Assembly (NCBI RefSeq): GCF_039954625.1 | Contig: NZ_CP157199.1 | Span: 2,604,001-2,668,000 of the forward strand | Reading direction: 5' to 3' | Source of the DNA: Pontimicrobium sp. SW4 | GTDB lineage: Bacteria > Bacteroidota > Bacteroidia > Flavobacteriales > Flavobacteriaceae | Length of the DNA stretch: 64,000 nucleotides | Shown: positions 1 to 9,117 of the stretch, piece by piece | Layout: every line of letters begins with the position of its first letter | How positions within the stretch are numbered: the stretch's first letter is position 1 | The notes under the pieces: generated by a model | Seen by the model: only the letters and a program-made list of their open reading frames with translations | Told to the model about the DNA's origin: nothing | Databases searched by the model: none | Program-made: the position numbers and the translations under genes

Positions 1-1039
1 TTACTGAATTAATCCCAATGTCATTTGCAAGAGATTTTCCTCCAAATTTCAATATTTTCATTCCTTTTTCTTTTGAATCTGGTTTAAAAATTCCTTCAAT
101 AATTTTTTCTAACTGTTTATATTCTATTAAAAAAGCGTCATGACCATGTACCGAACTAATCTCGTTATAAGTAACATTTGGATGCGTTAATGCTAATTGT
201 TTATGTGTTTCTCTATTCTCTTCTGCTGTAAAAAACATATCAGAATCGACACCAATAATGTGGATTTTGGCTTTAATGGAGTCTAGTACTTTAAAATTGG
301 CTTCACGGTCTTTTGCAACATCAATTGTTTTTAATAATTGGTTCATTAATTTATAGGCAGATAACTGAAACCGTTCTTGCAATTTTTTGCCATGGTGTAA
401 CAACCAACTTTCTACATTAAATATTTCTAAATCATCATTTTTTGAGCGTTGAAAACGTTCCTTAAAAGACTCTGGTGTTCTATAACATAACATAGCATGC
501 ATTCTAGCATCATGTACTGGATTATTAGAATTTAATAAAAATTGTTCTTGTATTTGACAATTAGCGATGAGCCAATCGGTAGATTTCCAATCGGTAGCTA
601 CTGGAATTAAATGCTCTGTTATTTTTGGATTTAAAACTGCCATTTCCCAAGCAATCCCACCACCTAACGATCCTCCAATAATAGCAAACAACTTGTCTAT
701 TTTTAAAAGTTCTAAACCTTTTAAAAAGATGTTAGCAACATCGCGTGCTACATAATCTTTATAATTTTCTATCACAAATCCATCATATCCATTTCCAGGA
801 ATATTAAAAGACAAAACCGAATATGTATTTGTGTCTATAACTTTATCTTCTCCTATTAAATCTTTCCACCAGCCTTTTTCTCCAGCCACATTACTATTTC
901 CTGTTAATGCATGATTTACCAATACTACTGGAGCTTCATGTAAAGGTTTACCAAATACTTCGTATGACAGTTTAATAGTGTTTTTTGAGCCTGTATTAGT
1001 TATGTAATCGGCTACTTCTATAAAATTTAGTGTGTTCAT
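1..1039 (-). CDS. Homoserine O-acetyltransferase domain fused to aspartate kinase (partial, cut by window edge)
   Basis: The frame opens at ATG 1039 and stays open to base 1. Residues 1 to about 326 are a MetX-type alpha/beta hydrolase, which acetylates homoserine in methionine synthesis: nucleophile elbow IIGGSLGGG, acid in GVDSDMFF, and histidine in SVHGHDAFL. At base 61 the same frame continues, with no stop, into MKILKFGGKSLANDIG, the N-terminal Lys-Phe-Gly-Gly lysine motif of aspartate kinases. So the visible part is MetX plus the start of an aspartokinase, and by analogy with ThrA proteins a homoserine dehydrogenase may follow outside the window. The Met at base 61 could also serve as a separate internal start. 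The gene lies downstream of metY on the same strand, with a hairpin between them. The domain calls are firm. That it is a single trifunctional polypeptide is inference. Confidence 0.85.
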   Translation of the reverse strand, partial: MNTLNFIEVADYITNTGSKNTIKLSYEVFGKPLHEAPVVLVNHALTGNSNVAGEKGWWKDLIGEDKVIDTNTYSVLSFNIPGNGYDGFVIENYKDYVARDVANIFLKGLELLKIDKLFAIIGGSLGGGIAWEMAVLNPKITEHLIPVATDWKSTDWLIANCQIQEQFLLNSNNPVHDARMHAMLCYRTPESFKERFQRSKNDDLEIFNVESWLLHHGKKLQERFQLSAYKLMNQLLKTIDVAKDREANFKVLDSIKAKIHIIGVDSDMFFTAEENRETHKQLALTHPNVTYNEISSVHGHDAFLIEYKQLEKIIEGIFKPDSKEKGMKILKFGGKSLANDIGINSV

Positions 1040-1054
1040 ATGTGTGAATTAATT

Positions 1055-1093
1055 AAAAAAGAGTAGGCACCCTTATTAAATAAGCATACCTAC
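1055..1093 (-). terminator. Hairpin with T-run between metY and metX fusion
   Basis: On the minus strand the 62-base gap after metY holds a stem GTAGG/CCTAC (1063-1093) with an inner TTATT/AATAA arm, followed by TCTTTTTT (1055-1062). This has the form of an intrinsic terminator. If it works, only part of the riboswitch-controlled metY transcription would reach the metX fusion. Confidence 0.55.
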
Positions 1094-1101
1094 CCTCAGA
1101 A

Positions 1102-2400
1102 CTAAACTAAACTTTTCAATTTATTTTTTACCACAGCAAAAGCTTCTTTTAAGTCTGCTTTCAAATCTTCTATATCTTCTAGACCAACAGACAGCCTAAT
1201 TAAATCTTTTGTAACACCTGTAGTTTCTTGTGCTTCTTCACTTAACTGTTGATGTGTCGTACTAGCTGGATGTATAATGAGCGACTTTGTGTCTCCTATA
1301 TTTGCTAAAAGCGAGAATAGTTTTGTTGTGTCTGCTATAGTTTTAGCCGATTCGTAACCACCATCTACACCAAACGTAACTAAACCACTTTGCCCTTTTG
1401 GTAAATATTGCTTTACAAGATCTTTATACTTACTAGTTTCTAAACCTGGGTAATTAACCCAATTTACTTCTGGTTGTTCTTGTAACCATTTTGCTAGCGC
1501 TAATGCATTGCTACTATGCTTTTTTATTCTAAGCTCTAAGGTTTCCAAACCTTGAATAATTTGGAATGCATTAAACGGACTCAATGCTGAACCATAATCT
1601 CTTAAGCCTTCAATACGCACTTTTGCAATAAATGCAGCTTCCTTTAAAACTTCACTATAAACAAGTCCATGATAGCCTGCAGATGGCTCGGTAAACTCAG
1701 GGAATTTCCCACTAGCCCAATCAAACGTTCCTGCATCAATAATAGCACCGCCAAGTGCAGTACCATTACCATTTACGTACTTTGTTAATGAATGAATTAC
1801 AATATTTGCACCGTGCTCTATTGGTTTCACCAAATAGGATGTAGCTACTGTATTATCTACAATAAAAGGAACTTTAAAAGCTTTTGCTTGTTTAGAAATT
1901 GCCTTTAAATCTAATACATCTAACTTAGGATTCCCTAAAGACTCAGCAAAGAAAACCCTCGTGTTTTCTTGAGCTGCATTTTTGAAGTTTTCTGGATTTG
2001 AAGGGTCTACAAACGTTGTTGTAATACCATGACGAGGCAGCGTTACATTTAATAAATTGTAAGTCCCACCATACAAACTATTTGAAGCTACTATGTGGTC
2101 GCCTGTTTTTAAAAGCGTTAATAATGTTGTTGCAATTGCAGCTGTACCTGATGCTGTTACAACTGCAGCAATACCTCCGTCTAACGCAGCTAATCGTTGC
2201 TCTAAAATATCATTAGTTGGATTATTAATTCTGGTATAAATATTTCCAGGTTCTGTTAGCGCAAATAAATTTGCAGCATGATCTGAATCATTAAAAACAT
2301 AGGCTGTAGATTGATAAATAGGCACTGCTCTTGTACCTGCTGTTTGGTTAACATTGTGACCTGCATGCAACGCTTTTGTTGCGAATTTTTGTGTACTCAT
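1102..2400 (-). CDS. metY: O-acetylhomoserine sulfhydrylase (aminocarboxypropyltransferase)
   Basis: This is a 432-residue PLP enzyme of the Cys/Met metabolism family. It would join O-acetylhomoserine with sulfide, or a thiol, to give homocysteine. Family marks are the N-terminal TKALHAGHN and PIYQSTAYVF segments, the long insertion after TEPGNIYTRINNPT typical of MetY rather than MetB, and the SLTKYVNGNG segment with the PLP lysine. The length is normal for MetY. It sits directly downstream of a SAM-I riboswitch and upstream of the MetX-aspartokinase frame, which makes its substrate, so the two are functionally linked. SAM excess should switch it off. Cystathionine gamma-synthase is the main alternative but fits the length and insertion less well. 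Confidence 0.93.
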   Translation of the reverse strand: MSTQKFATKALHAGHNVNQTAGTRAVPIYQSTAYVFNDSDHAANLFALTEPGNIYTRINNPTNDILEQRLAALDGGIAAVVTASGTAAIATTLLTLLKTGDHIVASNSLYGGTYNLLNVTLPRHGITTTFVDPSNPENFKNAAQENTRVFFAESLGNPKLDVLDLKAISKQAKAFKVPFIVDNTVATSYLVKPIEHGANIVIHSLTKYVNGNGTALGGAIIDAGTFDWASGKFPEFTEPSAGYHGLVYSEVLKEAAFIAKVRIEGLRDYGSALSPFNAFQIIQGLETLELRIKKHSSNALALAKWLQEQPEVNWVNYPGLETSKYKDLVKQYLPKGQSGLVTFGVDGGYESAKTIADTTKLFSLLANIGDTKSLIIHPASTTHQQLSEEAQETTGVTKDLIRLSVGLEDIEDLKADLKEAFAVVKNKLKSLV

Positions 2401-2490
2401 TTCTCTAATTTTTGAGTTAATAATAAATTAAACCAAAAGTCAAATGCGTCATTATTGACGTACTTAATAGAAAAATGTTATAAGAAAATA

Positions 2491-2514
2491 CGTAATTAAG
2501 GATGAGTAATTACG
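2491..2514 (-). terminator. Possible expression-platform hairpin of the SAM-I riboswitch
   Basis: Immediately after the riboswitch P1 stem the minus strand carries CGTAATTA (2514-2507), an 8-base loop and TAATTACG (2498-2491), then TATTTTCTTAT. This is a T-rich-tailed hairpin in the right place to end transcription. The stem is AT-rich, so its strength is uncertain. Confidence 0.4.
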
Positions 2515-2516
2515 CT

Positions 2517-2640
2517 TGAGTTATCTATCCGAATAGCAATAAATAAATTGCTTCTTCAAGTAGAATTTAGCACCTTCTTTATTGCTAAAGGGTTGCTAAG
2601 GCTTCACAGGGTCTAATCCCTCCACCTTTCTTGATAACAT
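2517..2640 (-). promoter_or_regulatory. SAM-I (S-box) riboswitch upstream of metY
   Basis: Read on the minus strand, the gap contains the S-box core in order: GTTATCAAGAAAGGTGGAGG (from 2638), the GGGATTAGACCCTGTGAAGCC helix, TTAGCAACCCTTT, AAGGTGCTAAATTCTAC, and the closing strand GATAAC (2525-2520), which pairs with GTTATC (2638-2633) to form P1. The conserved GGTGGAGGGA, GCAACC and GGTGCTAA elements are those of the SAM-I aptamer. It lies 117 bases upstream of metY, matching methionine control. Confidence 0.92.
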
Positions 2641-2668
2641 TTCAGTAAGTTTTTGAACTTTGTGAGCG

Positions 2669-2700
2669 CAAATATTCAGAAAGAAAATAGTAATAACCAA
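2669..2700 (-). promoter_or_regulatory. Putative promoter for metY leader
   Basis: The minus strand has TTG (2700-2698), a 21-base spacer and AATATTTG (2676-2669). This is close to the Bacteroidota TTG / TAnnTTTG pattern. It would start the transcript about 20-30 bases before the SAM-I aptamer. Confidence 0.4.
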
Positions 2701-2717
2701 ATATTTTTCGGTTTATT

Positions 2718-4268
2718 TTAATTTATTTTGTTTTTAGCTTTAAATTTTTCTCTAATAATTAAATCAACCGATTTATTTTCTATTTTACTTTCAAGCCAAG
2801 AAATAACATCCAAATACAAAAATGCGCGACTTTCGTAAGGATGGTCTTCGTAAGTTTTTAGCTTTTTATGGAGTTTTATAAATTCTCCGCGTATTTGATG
2901 AGGATAAATATCGCCTAAGCTTCTTAAAAACTTAATCATTTCTTTCTGTACTTCGTATAAATCTTCCATTCGAATTAGAAACTTATATGTACTTCTAATG
3001 AGTGTGTCTAGATTATAATCTAATCCAGCTTCATAGTGTGCAACTAGGTTTAAAATCCTTGAAAAGCATAATAGGTCTTCTCGCATTGAGAGTGACTTAT
3101 TACTAATAATTTTATCTAAAAACTCAATGGACTTTTTATGCTTACCTATACTAAAATATAAGCTTGCAATTTTATAATAGAATACCATTATGTGATGTTC
3201 ATCAATCCTGCTCTTATGTTTTTTGATACCTGCTAACACCTCATTAACTAGAGGTAATCCTTCATGAAAACTCCCTTCCATGAAATGCAAATTAAATTTA
3301 TTTGCATATACATATAGGAAGATTAAGCTTTCAACATTATCGTCTTTAGGAAAGTCTTTCTCCTTTGTTATAGTTTCCAAATTGTCAAGGGTATCTTTGA
3401 ATTTGTTATAATGTCTTATAAAGAATAAGGCTTCTAATAAATATTGATTTCCTTTAAGAAAAAATACTGGATTTAACTTAATCATGCTTGGGTTTTCGTA
3501 AAACAAATCCACCCATTTTTTAGAATATTTGTAGCATGCTAAAAAATCTTGAGTTAAAAAACTATACCACAAATACGATTTATACAGCCATAATTTTTCT
3601 CTAAAACCTAGTTCTTTAATTGTAAATTTAGGTAATCTATCGTTAAAATATTTTGTAACCTTTTTGTATTCTTCGTCGTTTTTAACATATCCTGTTTTAA
3701 GAAATAGCCCATATAATTGAAGAGACAAATTAGATAATTTACTAGTTAATAAATTTTGTCTGTTTAACTCCTTTGCTTGTATTGTTAGTTCATCTGCTCT
3801 ACTACTAATACTTCTAGTAATATATTGTGATTCAATAATTTTTTCAAGTTCTAAAACTTCATAAGCTATATTTTTTTCTTCATAATTAAGAGCTAAGGTT
3901 TTAGCTTTATCAAGAATTTTTAAACTTTGTTTATAAAGTCCTTTGTGGTACAAAATAGTTGCAAAATCCAATTGTTCACGAATTTGAACTCTAATATTTT
4001 GATGCAAAGGGTTAAGTCTTAAACTAATTAAGATTTGTTTATAAAGATGCGCTTTTAAGTTTGAGAGTTGTTGTTTTTTTACAATCCCTTTCTTTAGAAT
4101 AATTTGTTCGTCATATCCAGCCATTTTATCCAAAACATTAAACAATAGCAAAAATTTAGAATCTTCATTAACTCCCAGGCGACCAACATAAAGCTTAAAT
4201 TGACGCTTCTCTGATTTAGACAGCGATTTTACCAATACGAATAAGTTGTCTTTTTGCTCTTTAGTCAT
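2718..4268 (-). CDS. Conserved hypothetical all-helical (TPR-like) protein
   Basis: This is a 516-residue protein without signal peptide or membrane segments. It is Lys/Leu/Tyr-rich and predicted by eye to be a chain of helical hairpins. Segments such as LYHKGLYKQSLKILDKAKTL (about residues 110-130) and YKIASLYFSIGKHKKSIEFL (about 365-385) have the spacing and small/aromatic pattern of tetratricopeptide repeats. No catalytic motif was seen. It lies between the methionine genes and the divergent leucine operon, with 149 bases separating its start from the likely leuA start, so a shared regulatory region is possible. I do not recognise a named family. A scaffolding role is only an inference from the repeat fold. 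Confidence 0.75.
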   Translation of the reverse strand: MTKEQKDNLFVLVKSLSKSEKRQFKLYVGRLGVNEDSKFLLLFNVLDKMAGYDEQIILKKGIVKKQQLSNLKAHLYKQILISLRLNPLHQNIRVQIREQLDFATILYHKGLYKQSLKILDKAKTLALNYEEKNIAYEVLELEKIIESQYITRSISSRADELTIQAKELNRQNLLTSKLSNLSLQLYGLFLKTGYVKNDEEYKKVTKYFNDRLPKFTIKELGFREKLWLYKSYLWYSFLTQDFLACYKYSKKWVDLFYENPSMIKLNPVFFLKGNQYLLEALFFIRHYNKFKDTLDNLETITKEKDFPKDDNVESLIFLYVYANKFNLHFMEGSFHEGLPLVNEVLAGIKKHKSRIDEHHIMVFYYKIASLYFSIGKHKKSIEFLDKIISNKSLSMREDLLCFSRILNLVAHYEAGLDYNLDTLIRSTYKFLIRMEDLYEVQKEMIKFLRSLGDIYPHQIRGEFIKLHKKLKTYEDHPYESRAFLYLDVISWLESKIENKSVDLIIREKFKAKNKIN

Positions 4269-4417
4269 AGTGCAAATAATGAATTTAAATCACTGTTAAT
4301 CAATATTTTAAATTAAATAAAATTTGTGTTGACATCGTAATTAATGGCTATGCAATCGATACTTTGAATAATCCAAAATATAAATTCGTATTACAATACA
4401 AAAATATATTAGAACAA

Positions 4418-5593
4418 ATGTCAAATTCTCAAGTACAAATTTTTGATACAACCCTCAGAGATGGCGAACAAGTTCCTGGTTGCAAATTGAATACTGAACA
4501 AAAAGTTGTGATAGCTGAACAACTAGATACATTAGGTGTTGACGTAATAGAAGCTGGATTTCCAGTATCTAGTCCAGGAGATTTTAAATCGGTTGAAGAA
4601 ATTTCAAAAATAGTAAAAAACGCAACGGTTTGTGGTTTAACGCGATCGGTAGAAAATGATATAAAGGTTGCAGCAGAAGCATTGAAACATGCAAAAAAAC
4701 CAAGAATACATACAGGAATTGGCACTTCTGATTCTCACATCGTACATAAATTTAAAAGTAATCGTGAAGATATTATAGAACGCGCTTATGCAGCTGTGAG
4801 TTATGCAAAATCTTTTGTTGAAGATGTTGAATTCTATGCTGAAGATGCTGGACGAACTGACAACGATTATTTAGCACGTGTTTGTGAAGCTGCCATAAAA
4901 GCTGGAGCAACTGTGTTAAATATTCCAGATACTACAGGTTACTGTTTACCTCATGAATATGGTGCAAAAATAAAGTACTTAAAAGAAAATGTAAAAGGCA
5001 TTGAAAAAGCTATTTTATCTTGTCATTGTCATAACGATTTAGGACTTGCTACTGCAAATTCTATTGAAGGTGTTATTAATGGTGCTCGTCAAATTGAATG
5101 CACAATTAATGGCATTGGTGAACGTGCTGGAAATACGGCTTTAGAAGAAGTCGTGATGATTTTAAAACAGCATCCATACTTAAATTTAGACACCAATATT
5201 CAAACAGAAATGCTATATGGTATTAGCCAATTAGTGTCTGATAGTATGGGAATATATACACAACCAAATAAAGCTATTGTTGGTGCTAATGCATTTGCTC
5301 ATAGCTCAGGAATACATCAAGATGGTGTGATAAAAAATCGTGAAACTTACGAAATTATTGACCCTAAAGAAGTTGGTGTTACTGAATCTGCCATTGTATT
5401 AACTGCACGTAGTGGTCGTGCTGCATTAGCGTATAGAGCAAAAAATGTAGGTTACGAACTTACTAAATTACAACTGGATGAAGTATATGCAAATTTCTTA
5501 ACCTTTGCAGATAAAAAGAAAGAAATCAATGATAGTGATATTCATCAAATTATTGAGACTAGTAAAATTTATAGAGAAATTATCTCAGCTTAA
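4418..5593 (+). CDS. leuA: 2-isopropylmalate synthase
   Basis: This 391-residue enzyme makes the first committed step of leucine synthesis, condensing 2-oxoisovalerate with acetyl-CoA. It shows [13 protein letters not shown] near the N-terminus, [15 protein letters not shown] with the metal-binding HxH, and [15 protein letters not shown]. The ATG at 4418 is chosen because family homology begins there. An upstream in-frame TTG at 4364 would add 18 residues unlike the family. The protein is shorter than the roughly 510-residue LeuA of enterobacteria and seems to lack a full C-terminal regulatory domain, so feedback by leucine may be weak or altered. It is the first gene of leuACDB. Confidence 0.93.
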   Translation: MSNSQVQIFDTTLRDGEQVPGCKLNTEQKVVIAEQLDTLGVDVIEAGFPVSSPGDFKSVEEISKIVKNATVCGLTRSVENDIKVAAEALKHAKKPRIHTGIGTSDSHIVHKFKSNREDIIERAYAAVSYAKSFVEDVEFYAEDAGRTDNDYLARVCEAAIKAGATVLNIPDTTGYCLPHEYGAKIKYLKENVKGIEKAILSCHCHNDLGLATANSIEGVINGARQIECTINGIGERAGNTALEEVVMILKQHPYLNLDTNIQTEMLYGISQLVSDSMGIYTQPNKAIVGANAFAHSSGIHQDGVIKNRETYEIIDPKEVGVTESAIVLTARSGRAALAYRAKNVGYELTKLQLDEVYANFLTFADKKKEINDSDIHQIIETSKIYREIISA

Positions 5594-5604
5594 CTAAAAA
5601 GAGA

Positions 5605-5622
5605 TTTCCGTTTTCGCGGAAA
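5605..5622 (+). repeat. Short palindrome between leuA and leuC
   Basis: TTTCCG and CGGAAA flank a 6-base spacer in the 35-base gap between leuA and leuC. It resembles the small GC-tipped palindromes seen elsewhere in this window (7756, 20904, 60385) and may be a flavobacterial extragenic palindrome or an mRNA-stabilising hairpin. Confidence 0.5.
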
Positions 5623-5628
5623 ATACAT

Positions 5629-7026
5629 ATGGGAAAAACATTATTTGATAAAGTTTGGGATGCACATGTCGTCGATTCGGTTCAAAATGGACCTCAAATT
5701 TTATATATAGACAAACACTTAATACACGAAGTAACAAGTCCGCAAGCGTTCAATGAATTAGAAGCTCGCGGAATTCCAGTTTTTAGACCAAATCAAATTG
5801 TTGCAACAGCTGATCATAATACGCCAACCTTAAACCAAGATTTACCAATTAAGGATGAACTATCTAGAAAACAACTAGAGCAGCTTTCTGAAAATTGCAA
5901 CAAAAATGATATTACGCTTTATGAGCTTGGTCATAAATACAACGGTATTGTACATGTAATGGCTCCAGAACTAGGCATCACACAACCTGGAATGACCATG
6001 GTCTGTGGTGATAGTCACACCTCAACACACGGTGCTTTTGGTACTATTGCTTTTGGTATTGGCACCAGTCAAGTAGCACAAGTATTTGCTAGTCAATGCT
6101 TATTATTATCTAAACCGAAAAGTTTAAGGGTTACGGTTAATGGCAAATTAAAGAATGGCGTCTTACCAAAAGATGTCATTCTTTACATCATTTCTAAGCT
6201 GGGAACAAATTCTGGTACAGGTTATTTTTGTGAATATGCAGGCGATGTATTTGAAAACATGAGTATGGAAGGTCGAATGACCGTTTGTAATATGAGTATT
6301 GAAATGGGAGCTCGTGGCGGAATGATTGCTCCAGACGAAACGACTTTTGAGTATGTAAAAGGTCGAGAATTTGCACCTAAAGGACAAGCATTTGACAAAA
6401 AAATAGCCTATTGGAAAACCTTACCAACTGATGCTGATGCTGTTTTTGATAAGGAATATTACTTTGACGCAGCAGATATTGAGCCAATGGTAACTTACGG
6501 AACCAATCCTGGAATGGGAATTAAAATCTCTGAAACTATTCCTGTAGACAACAATGCTTCCTTTAAAAAATCATTAGAATACATGAATTTTGAAGCTGGA
6601 GAATCATTGATTAATAAGCCTATAAATTATGTGTTTATTGGTAGTTGCACAAATTCGAGAATTGAAGATTTTAGAGTAGCTGCCAACTTTATTAAAGGAA
6701 AACAAAAGGCAAATAATGTTACTGCATGGTTAGTTCCTGGAAGTAAACAAGTAGAAGCACAAATAATTGAAGAAGGTCTTAAAGATATTTTTGATACTGC
6801 TGGTTTTGAGCTTCGTCAACCAGGTTGTTCAGCGTGTTTAGCAATGAACGATGATAAAATTCCGCAAGGAGAATATTGCGTATCTACTTCAAATAGAAAT
6901 TTTGAAGGTAGACAAGGACAAGGTTCAAGAACCATTTTAGCAAGTCCTTTAGTGGCTGCAGCAACTGCAGTTGCTGGAAAAATTGTAGATGTAACAAAAG
7001 ATATAGAAACTTTAGAATTGGCTTAA
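5629..7026 (+). CDS. leuC: 3-isopropylmalate dehydratase large subunit
   Basis: This 465-residue aconitase-family subunit isomerises 2- to 3-isopropylmalate together with LeuD. Cysteines for the 4Fe-4S cluster are visible in [13 protein letters not shown] and in [28 protein letters not shown] is the substrate/cluster-binding region. The length is the family norm. It starts 36 bases after leuA and ends 2 bases before leuD, so co-translation with leuD is likely. Confidence 0.95.
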   Translation: MGKTLFDKVWDAHVVDSVQNGPQILYIDKHLIHEVTSPQAFNELEARGIPVFRPNQIVATADHNTPTLNQDLPIKDELSRKQLEQLSENCNKNDITLYELGHKYNGIVHVMAPELGITQPGMTMVCGDSHTSTHGAFGTIAFGIGTSQVAQVFASQCLLLSKPKSLRVTVNGKLKNGVLPKDVILYIISKLGTNSGTGYFCEYAGDVFENMSMEGRMTVCNMSIEMGARGGMIAPDETTFEYVKGREFAPKGQAFDKKIAYWKTLPTDADAVFDKEYYFDAADIEPMVTYGTNPGMGIKISETIPVDNNASFKKSLEYMNFEAGESLINKPINYVFIGSCTNSRIEDFRVAANFIKGKQKANNVTAWLVPGSKQVEAQIIEEGLKDIFDTAGFELRQPGCSACLAMNDDKIPQGEYCVSTSNRNFEGRQGQGSRTILASPLVAAATAVAGKIVDVTKDIETLELA

Positions 7027-7028
7027 TT

Positions 7029-7613
7029 ATGGAAAAATTCACAACACTTACATCAAGAGCTATTCCATTAGCCATTGAAAATGTTGACACAGACCAGATT
7101 ATTCCTGCACGCTTTTTAAAAGCAACCGATAAACAAGGATTTGGTGATAACGTATTTCGCGATTGGAGATTTAATGAAGCTGGAGAGCTTAATATTGATT
7201 TTAATCTAAACAACCAAAAGTACTCAGGAAGCATTCTAGTAGCAGGAGATAATTTTGGTTGTGGCTCCAGTCGTGAACATGCAGCTTGGGCTTTAGTTGG
7301 CTATGGTTTTAAAGTTATTGTATCTAGTTTTTTTGCAGATATTTTTAAAGGCAATGCACTTAATAATGGATTGCTTCCCGTACAAGTATCAGAAGTGTTT
7401 TTAAAGACTTTGTTAGATACTGTCACAAACAATCCTGAAACACAAATTGAAGTTAACCTAGAAGCGCAAACAATTGTTATTTCAGACTCAAACATATCTG
7501 AGTCGTTTGAAATAGATGCTTATAAAAAAACATGCATGATAAATGGTTATGATGATATTGACTATTTGTTAAGTAAAAAAGAACAAATTGAAGCTTTTGA
7601 AATGTCGCGTTAG
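7029..7613 (+). CDS. leuD: 3-isopropylmalate dehydratase small subunit
   Basis: This 194-residue swivelling-domain partner of LeuC has [13 protein letters not shown] near the N-terminus and the [13 protein letters not shown] loop that contacts substrate. The length is normal. It directly follows leuC with a 2-base gap. It is then separated from leuB by 179 bases that hold repeat-like DNA, so leuB may be expressed at a different level. Confidence 0.95.
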   Translation: MEKFTTLTSRAIPLAIENVDTDQIIPARFLKATDKQGFGDNVFRDWRFNEAGELNIDFNLNNQKYSGSILVAGDNFGCGSSREHAAWALVGYGFKVIVSSFFADIFKGNALNNGLLPVQVSEVFLKTLLDTVTNNPETQIEVNLEAQTIVISDSNISESFEIDAYKKTCMINGYDDIDYLLSKKEQIEAFEMSR

Positions 7614-7636
7614 CGGTTGCAGTGACATCCTTTTTT

Positions 7637-7671
7637 TGTCAGTTCGAGTTTGCAAAGCAAGTATCGAGAAC
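7637..7671 (+). repeat. Partial flavobacterial extragenic repeat
   Basis: The leuD-leuB gap contains GTCAGTTCGAG, then TATCGAGAAC about 20 bases on. These two arms recall the GTCAGTTCGAGT...ATCGAGAAC intergenic repeats I associate with flavobacterial genomes. The inverted half-sites TTCGAG and CGAGAA are imperfect. No gene is seen in this 179-base gap. Confidence 0.45.
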
Positions 7672-7755
7672 AAAACAAAAGATAAAACGGAAAACGCGAC
7701 CTGAAGTGTAAACGAAAGGTAACGCAAAAAATAAAGAATAAAATTATAAAGAAAG

Positions 7756-7775
7756 GTTCCCATTTGCATGGGAAC
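7756..7775 (+). repeat. Palindrome just upstream of leuB
   Basis: Perfect 8-base arms GTTCCCAT and ATGGGAAC flank a TTGC loop, 17 bases before the leuB start codon. It lacks a T-run, so a terminator role is unlikely. It could be a transcript-stabilising hairpin or a palindromic repeat. Confidence 0.5.
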
Positions 7776-7792
7776 GAAAAATAAATTTTTCG

Positions 7793-8911
7793 ATGAAACT
7801 TAATATTGCTGTTTTACCAGGAGATGGTATTGGACCAGAAGTAACAGATCAAGCCATAAAAGCTTTGAAAGCTATTGCTATGGAATTTAACCATTCATTT
7901 ACATTTACATATGCTCCTGTTGGCGCTATCGCCATTGACGAAACTGGAAACCCTTTACCAGAAGAAACTTTAGATGTGTGTGAGGCAACCGATGCTATTT
8001 TATTTGGTGCTATTGGTGACCCAAAATATGATAATGATCCTTCTGCAAAAGTAAGACCAGAACAAGGATTGCTAAGACTCCGTAAATCATTAGGTTTATA
8101 TGCTAACATCAGACCTGTTAAAGCATACGAAAGCTTATTAGACAAGTCGCCTTTAAAACGTCATATTATTAAAGGCACAGATATTAGTATTTATCGTGAA
8201 TTGACTGGAGGTATCTATTTTGGTGAAAAGAATTTAAGTGAAGATGGCAACACAGCTTCTGATTTATGTGAATATTCACGTGAAGAAATTGAGCGTATTG
8301 CACATCTAGCATTTAAAGCTGCACAATCTAGAAGACGCAAAGTGACGCTAGTAGATAAGGCTAACGTATTAGAAAGCTCACGTTTATGGCGTAAAGTAGT
8401 AACTGAAATCGCCGCAAACTACAAAGATGTAGAATTAGACTTCTTGTTTGTAGATAATGCTGCCATGCAAATGATATTGAACCCAAAACAGTTTGACGTG
8501 ATTTTAACTGAAAATATGTTTGGTGATATTATTAGCGATGAAGCTAGTGTTATTGGAGGCTCAATTGGCTTATTAGCATCTGCTTCTGTTGGAGATAAGT
8601 ATGCGATGTTTGAACCGATTCATGGCTCATATCCTCAAGCTAAAGGGAAAGGTATTGCGAATCCAATTGCTTCTATTTTATCGGCAGCCATGTTATTAGA
8701 GCATTTTGAATTGCATGCGGAAGCTGATTTAATTAAAACAGCAGTCGAAAAATCTTTGAAATTACATATTACAACACCAGATATTAATACAAAATACGAT
8801 AATGTTACTACCGGTAAGGTTGGCGACTTTATTGAAGATTTTATTACAAATCCTGAAGACTCAAATTTAAATTTTACTAATATTCATTTGGGACAGTCTA
8901 CAATTATATAA
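7793..8911 (+). CDS. leuB: 3-isopropylmalate dehydrogenase
   Basis: This 372-residue NAD-dependent oxidative decarboxylase completes the leucine side chain. Seen are LPGDGIGPEVTDQ at the N-terminus, the substrate arginines in RPEQGLLRLRKSLGLYANIRP, ELTGGIYFG, the catalytic lysine region LVDKANVLESS, and EPIHGSYPQAKGKGIANPIA for NAD binding. The length is normal. It ends the leucine operon and is convergent with the accessory island. Its last 18 codons plus the stop are duplicated at 12626-12682. Confidence 0.95.
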   Translation: MKLNIAVLPGDGIGPEVTDQAIKALKAIAMEFNHSFTFTYAPVGAIAIDETGNPLPEETLDVCEATDAILFGAIGDPKYDNDPSAKVRPEQGLLRLRKSLGLYANIRPVKAYESLLDKSPLKRHIIKGTDISIYRELTGGIYFGEKNLSEDGNTASDLCEYSREEIERIAHLAFKAAQSRRRKVTLVDKANVLESSRLWRKVVTEIAANYKDVELDFLFVDNAAMQMILNPKQFDVILTENMFGDIISDEASVIGGSIGLLASASVGDKYAMFEPIHGSYPQAKGKGIANPIASILSAAMLLEHFELHAEADLIKTAVEKSLKLHITTPDINTKYDNVTTGKVGDFIEDFITNPEDSNLNFTNIHLGQSTII

Positions 8912-8935
8912 ATTGATTGTAAAACATACTAAAAA

Positions 8936-8957
8936 AAGCATCTTGATTGAGGTGCTT
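8936..8957 (+). terminator. Weak terminator after leuB
   Basis: AAGCATCT and AGGTGCTT (one G-T pair) form a stem around TGATTG, 24 bases after the leuB stop. The following bases are CTTAACTTTATTTT, only moderately T-rich. Confidence 0.5.
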
Positions 8958-9117
8958 CTTAACTTTATTTTCTATCTGTTCGTTTAACGGGTTTAAATAT
9001 GGAAAGTTGCGTTTTATACAAACCCTGTTTTCCGAGTTTAAAAAATAGTAATTAAAAATTAATAAACATTGAATTTAGCTGTAAAAAGAAATTTTTTATA
9101 TGCGGTGTTGTACATAG

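Noticed and set aside
4329..4366. leuA promoter with TTGAC and TACTTTG
   Set aside because: The spacing of about 28 bases is too long and the -7 box is one base short of TAnnTTTG.
4364..4417. Longer leuA from a TTG at 4364
   Set aside because: The extra 18 residues have no family similarity, and the ATG at 4418 fits the LeuA start.
7569..7769. 66-codon frame reading left over the leuD-leuB gap
   Set aside because: It overlaps the leuD end and repeat DNA; hydrophobic and low-complexity, with no start context.
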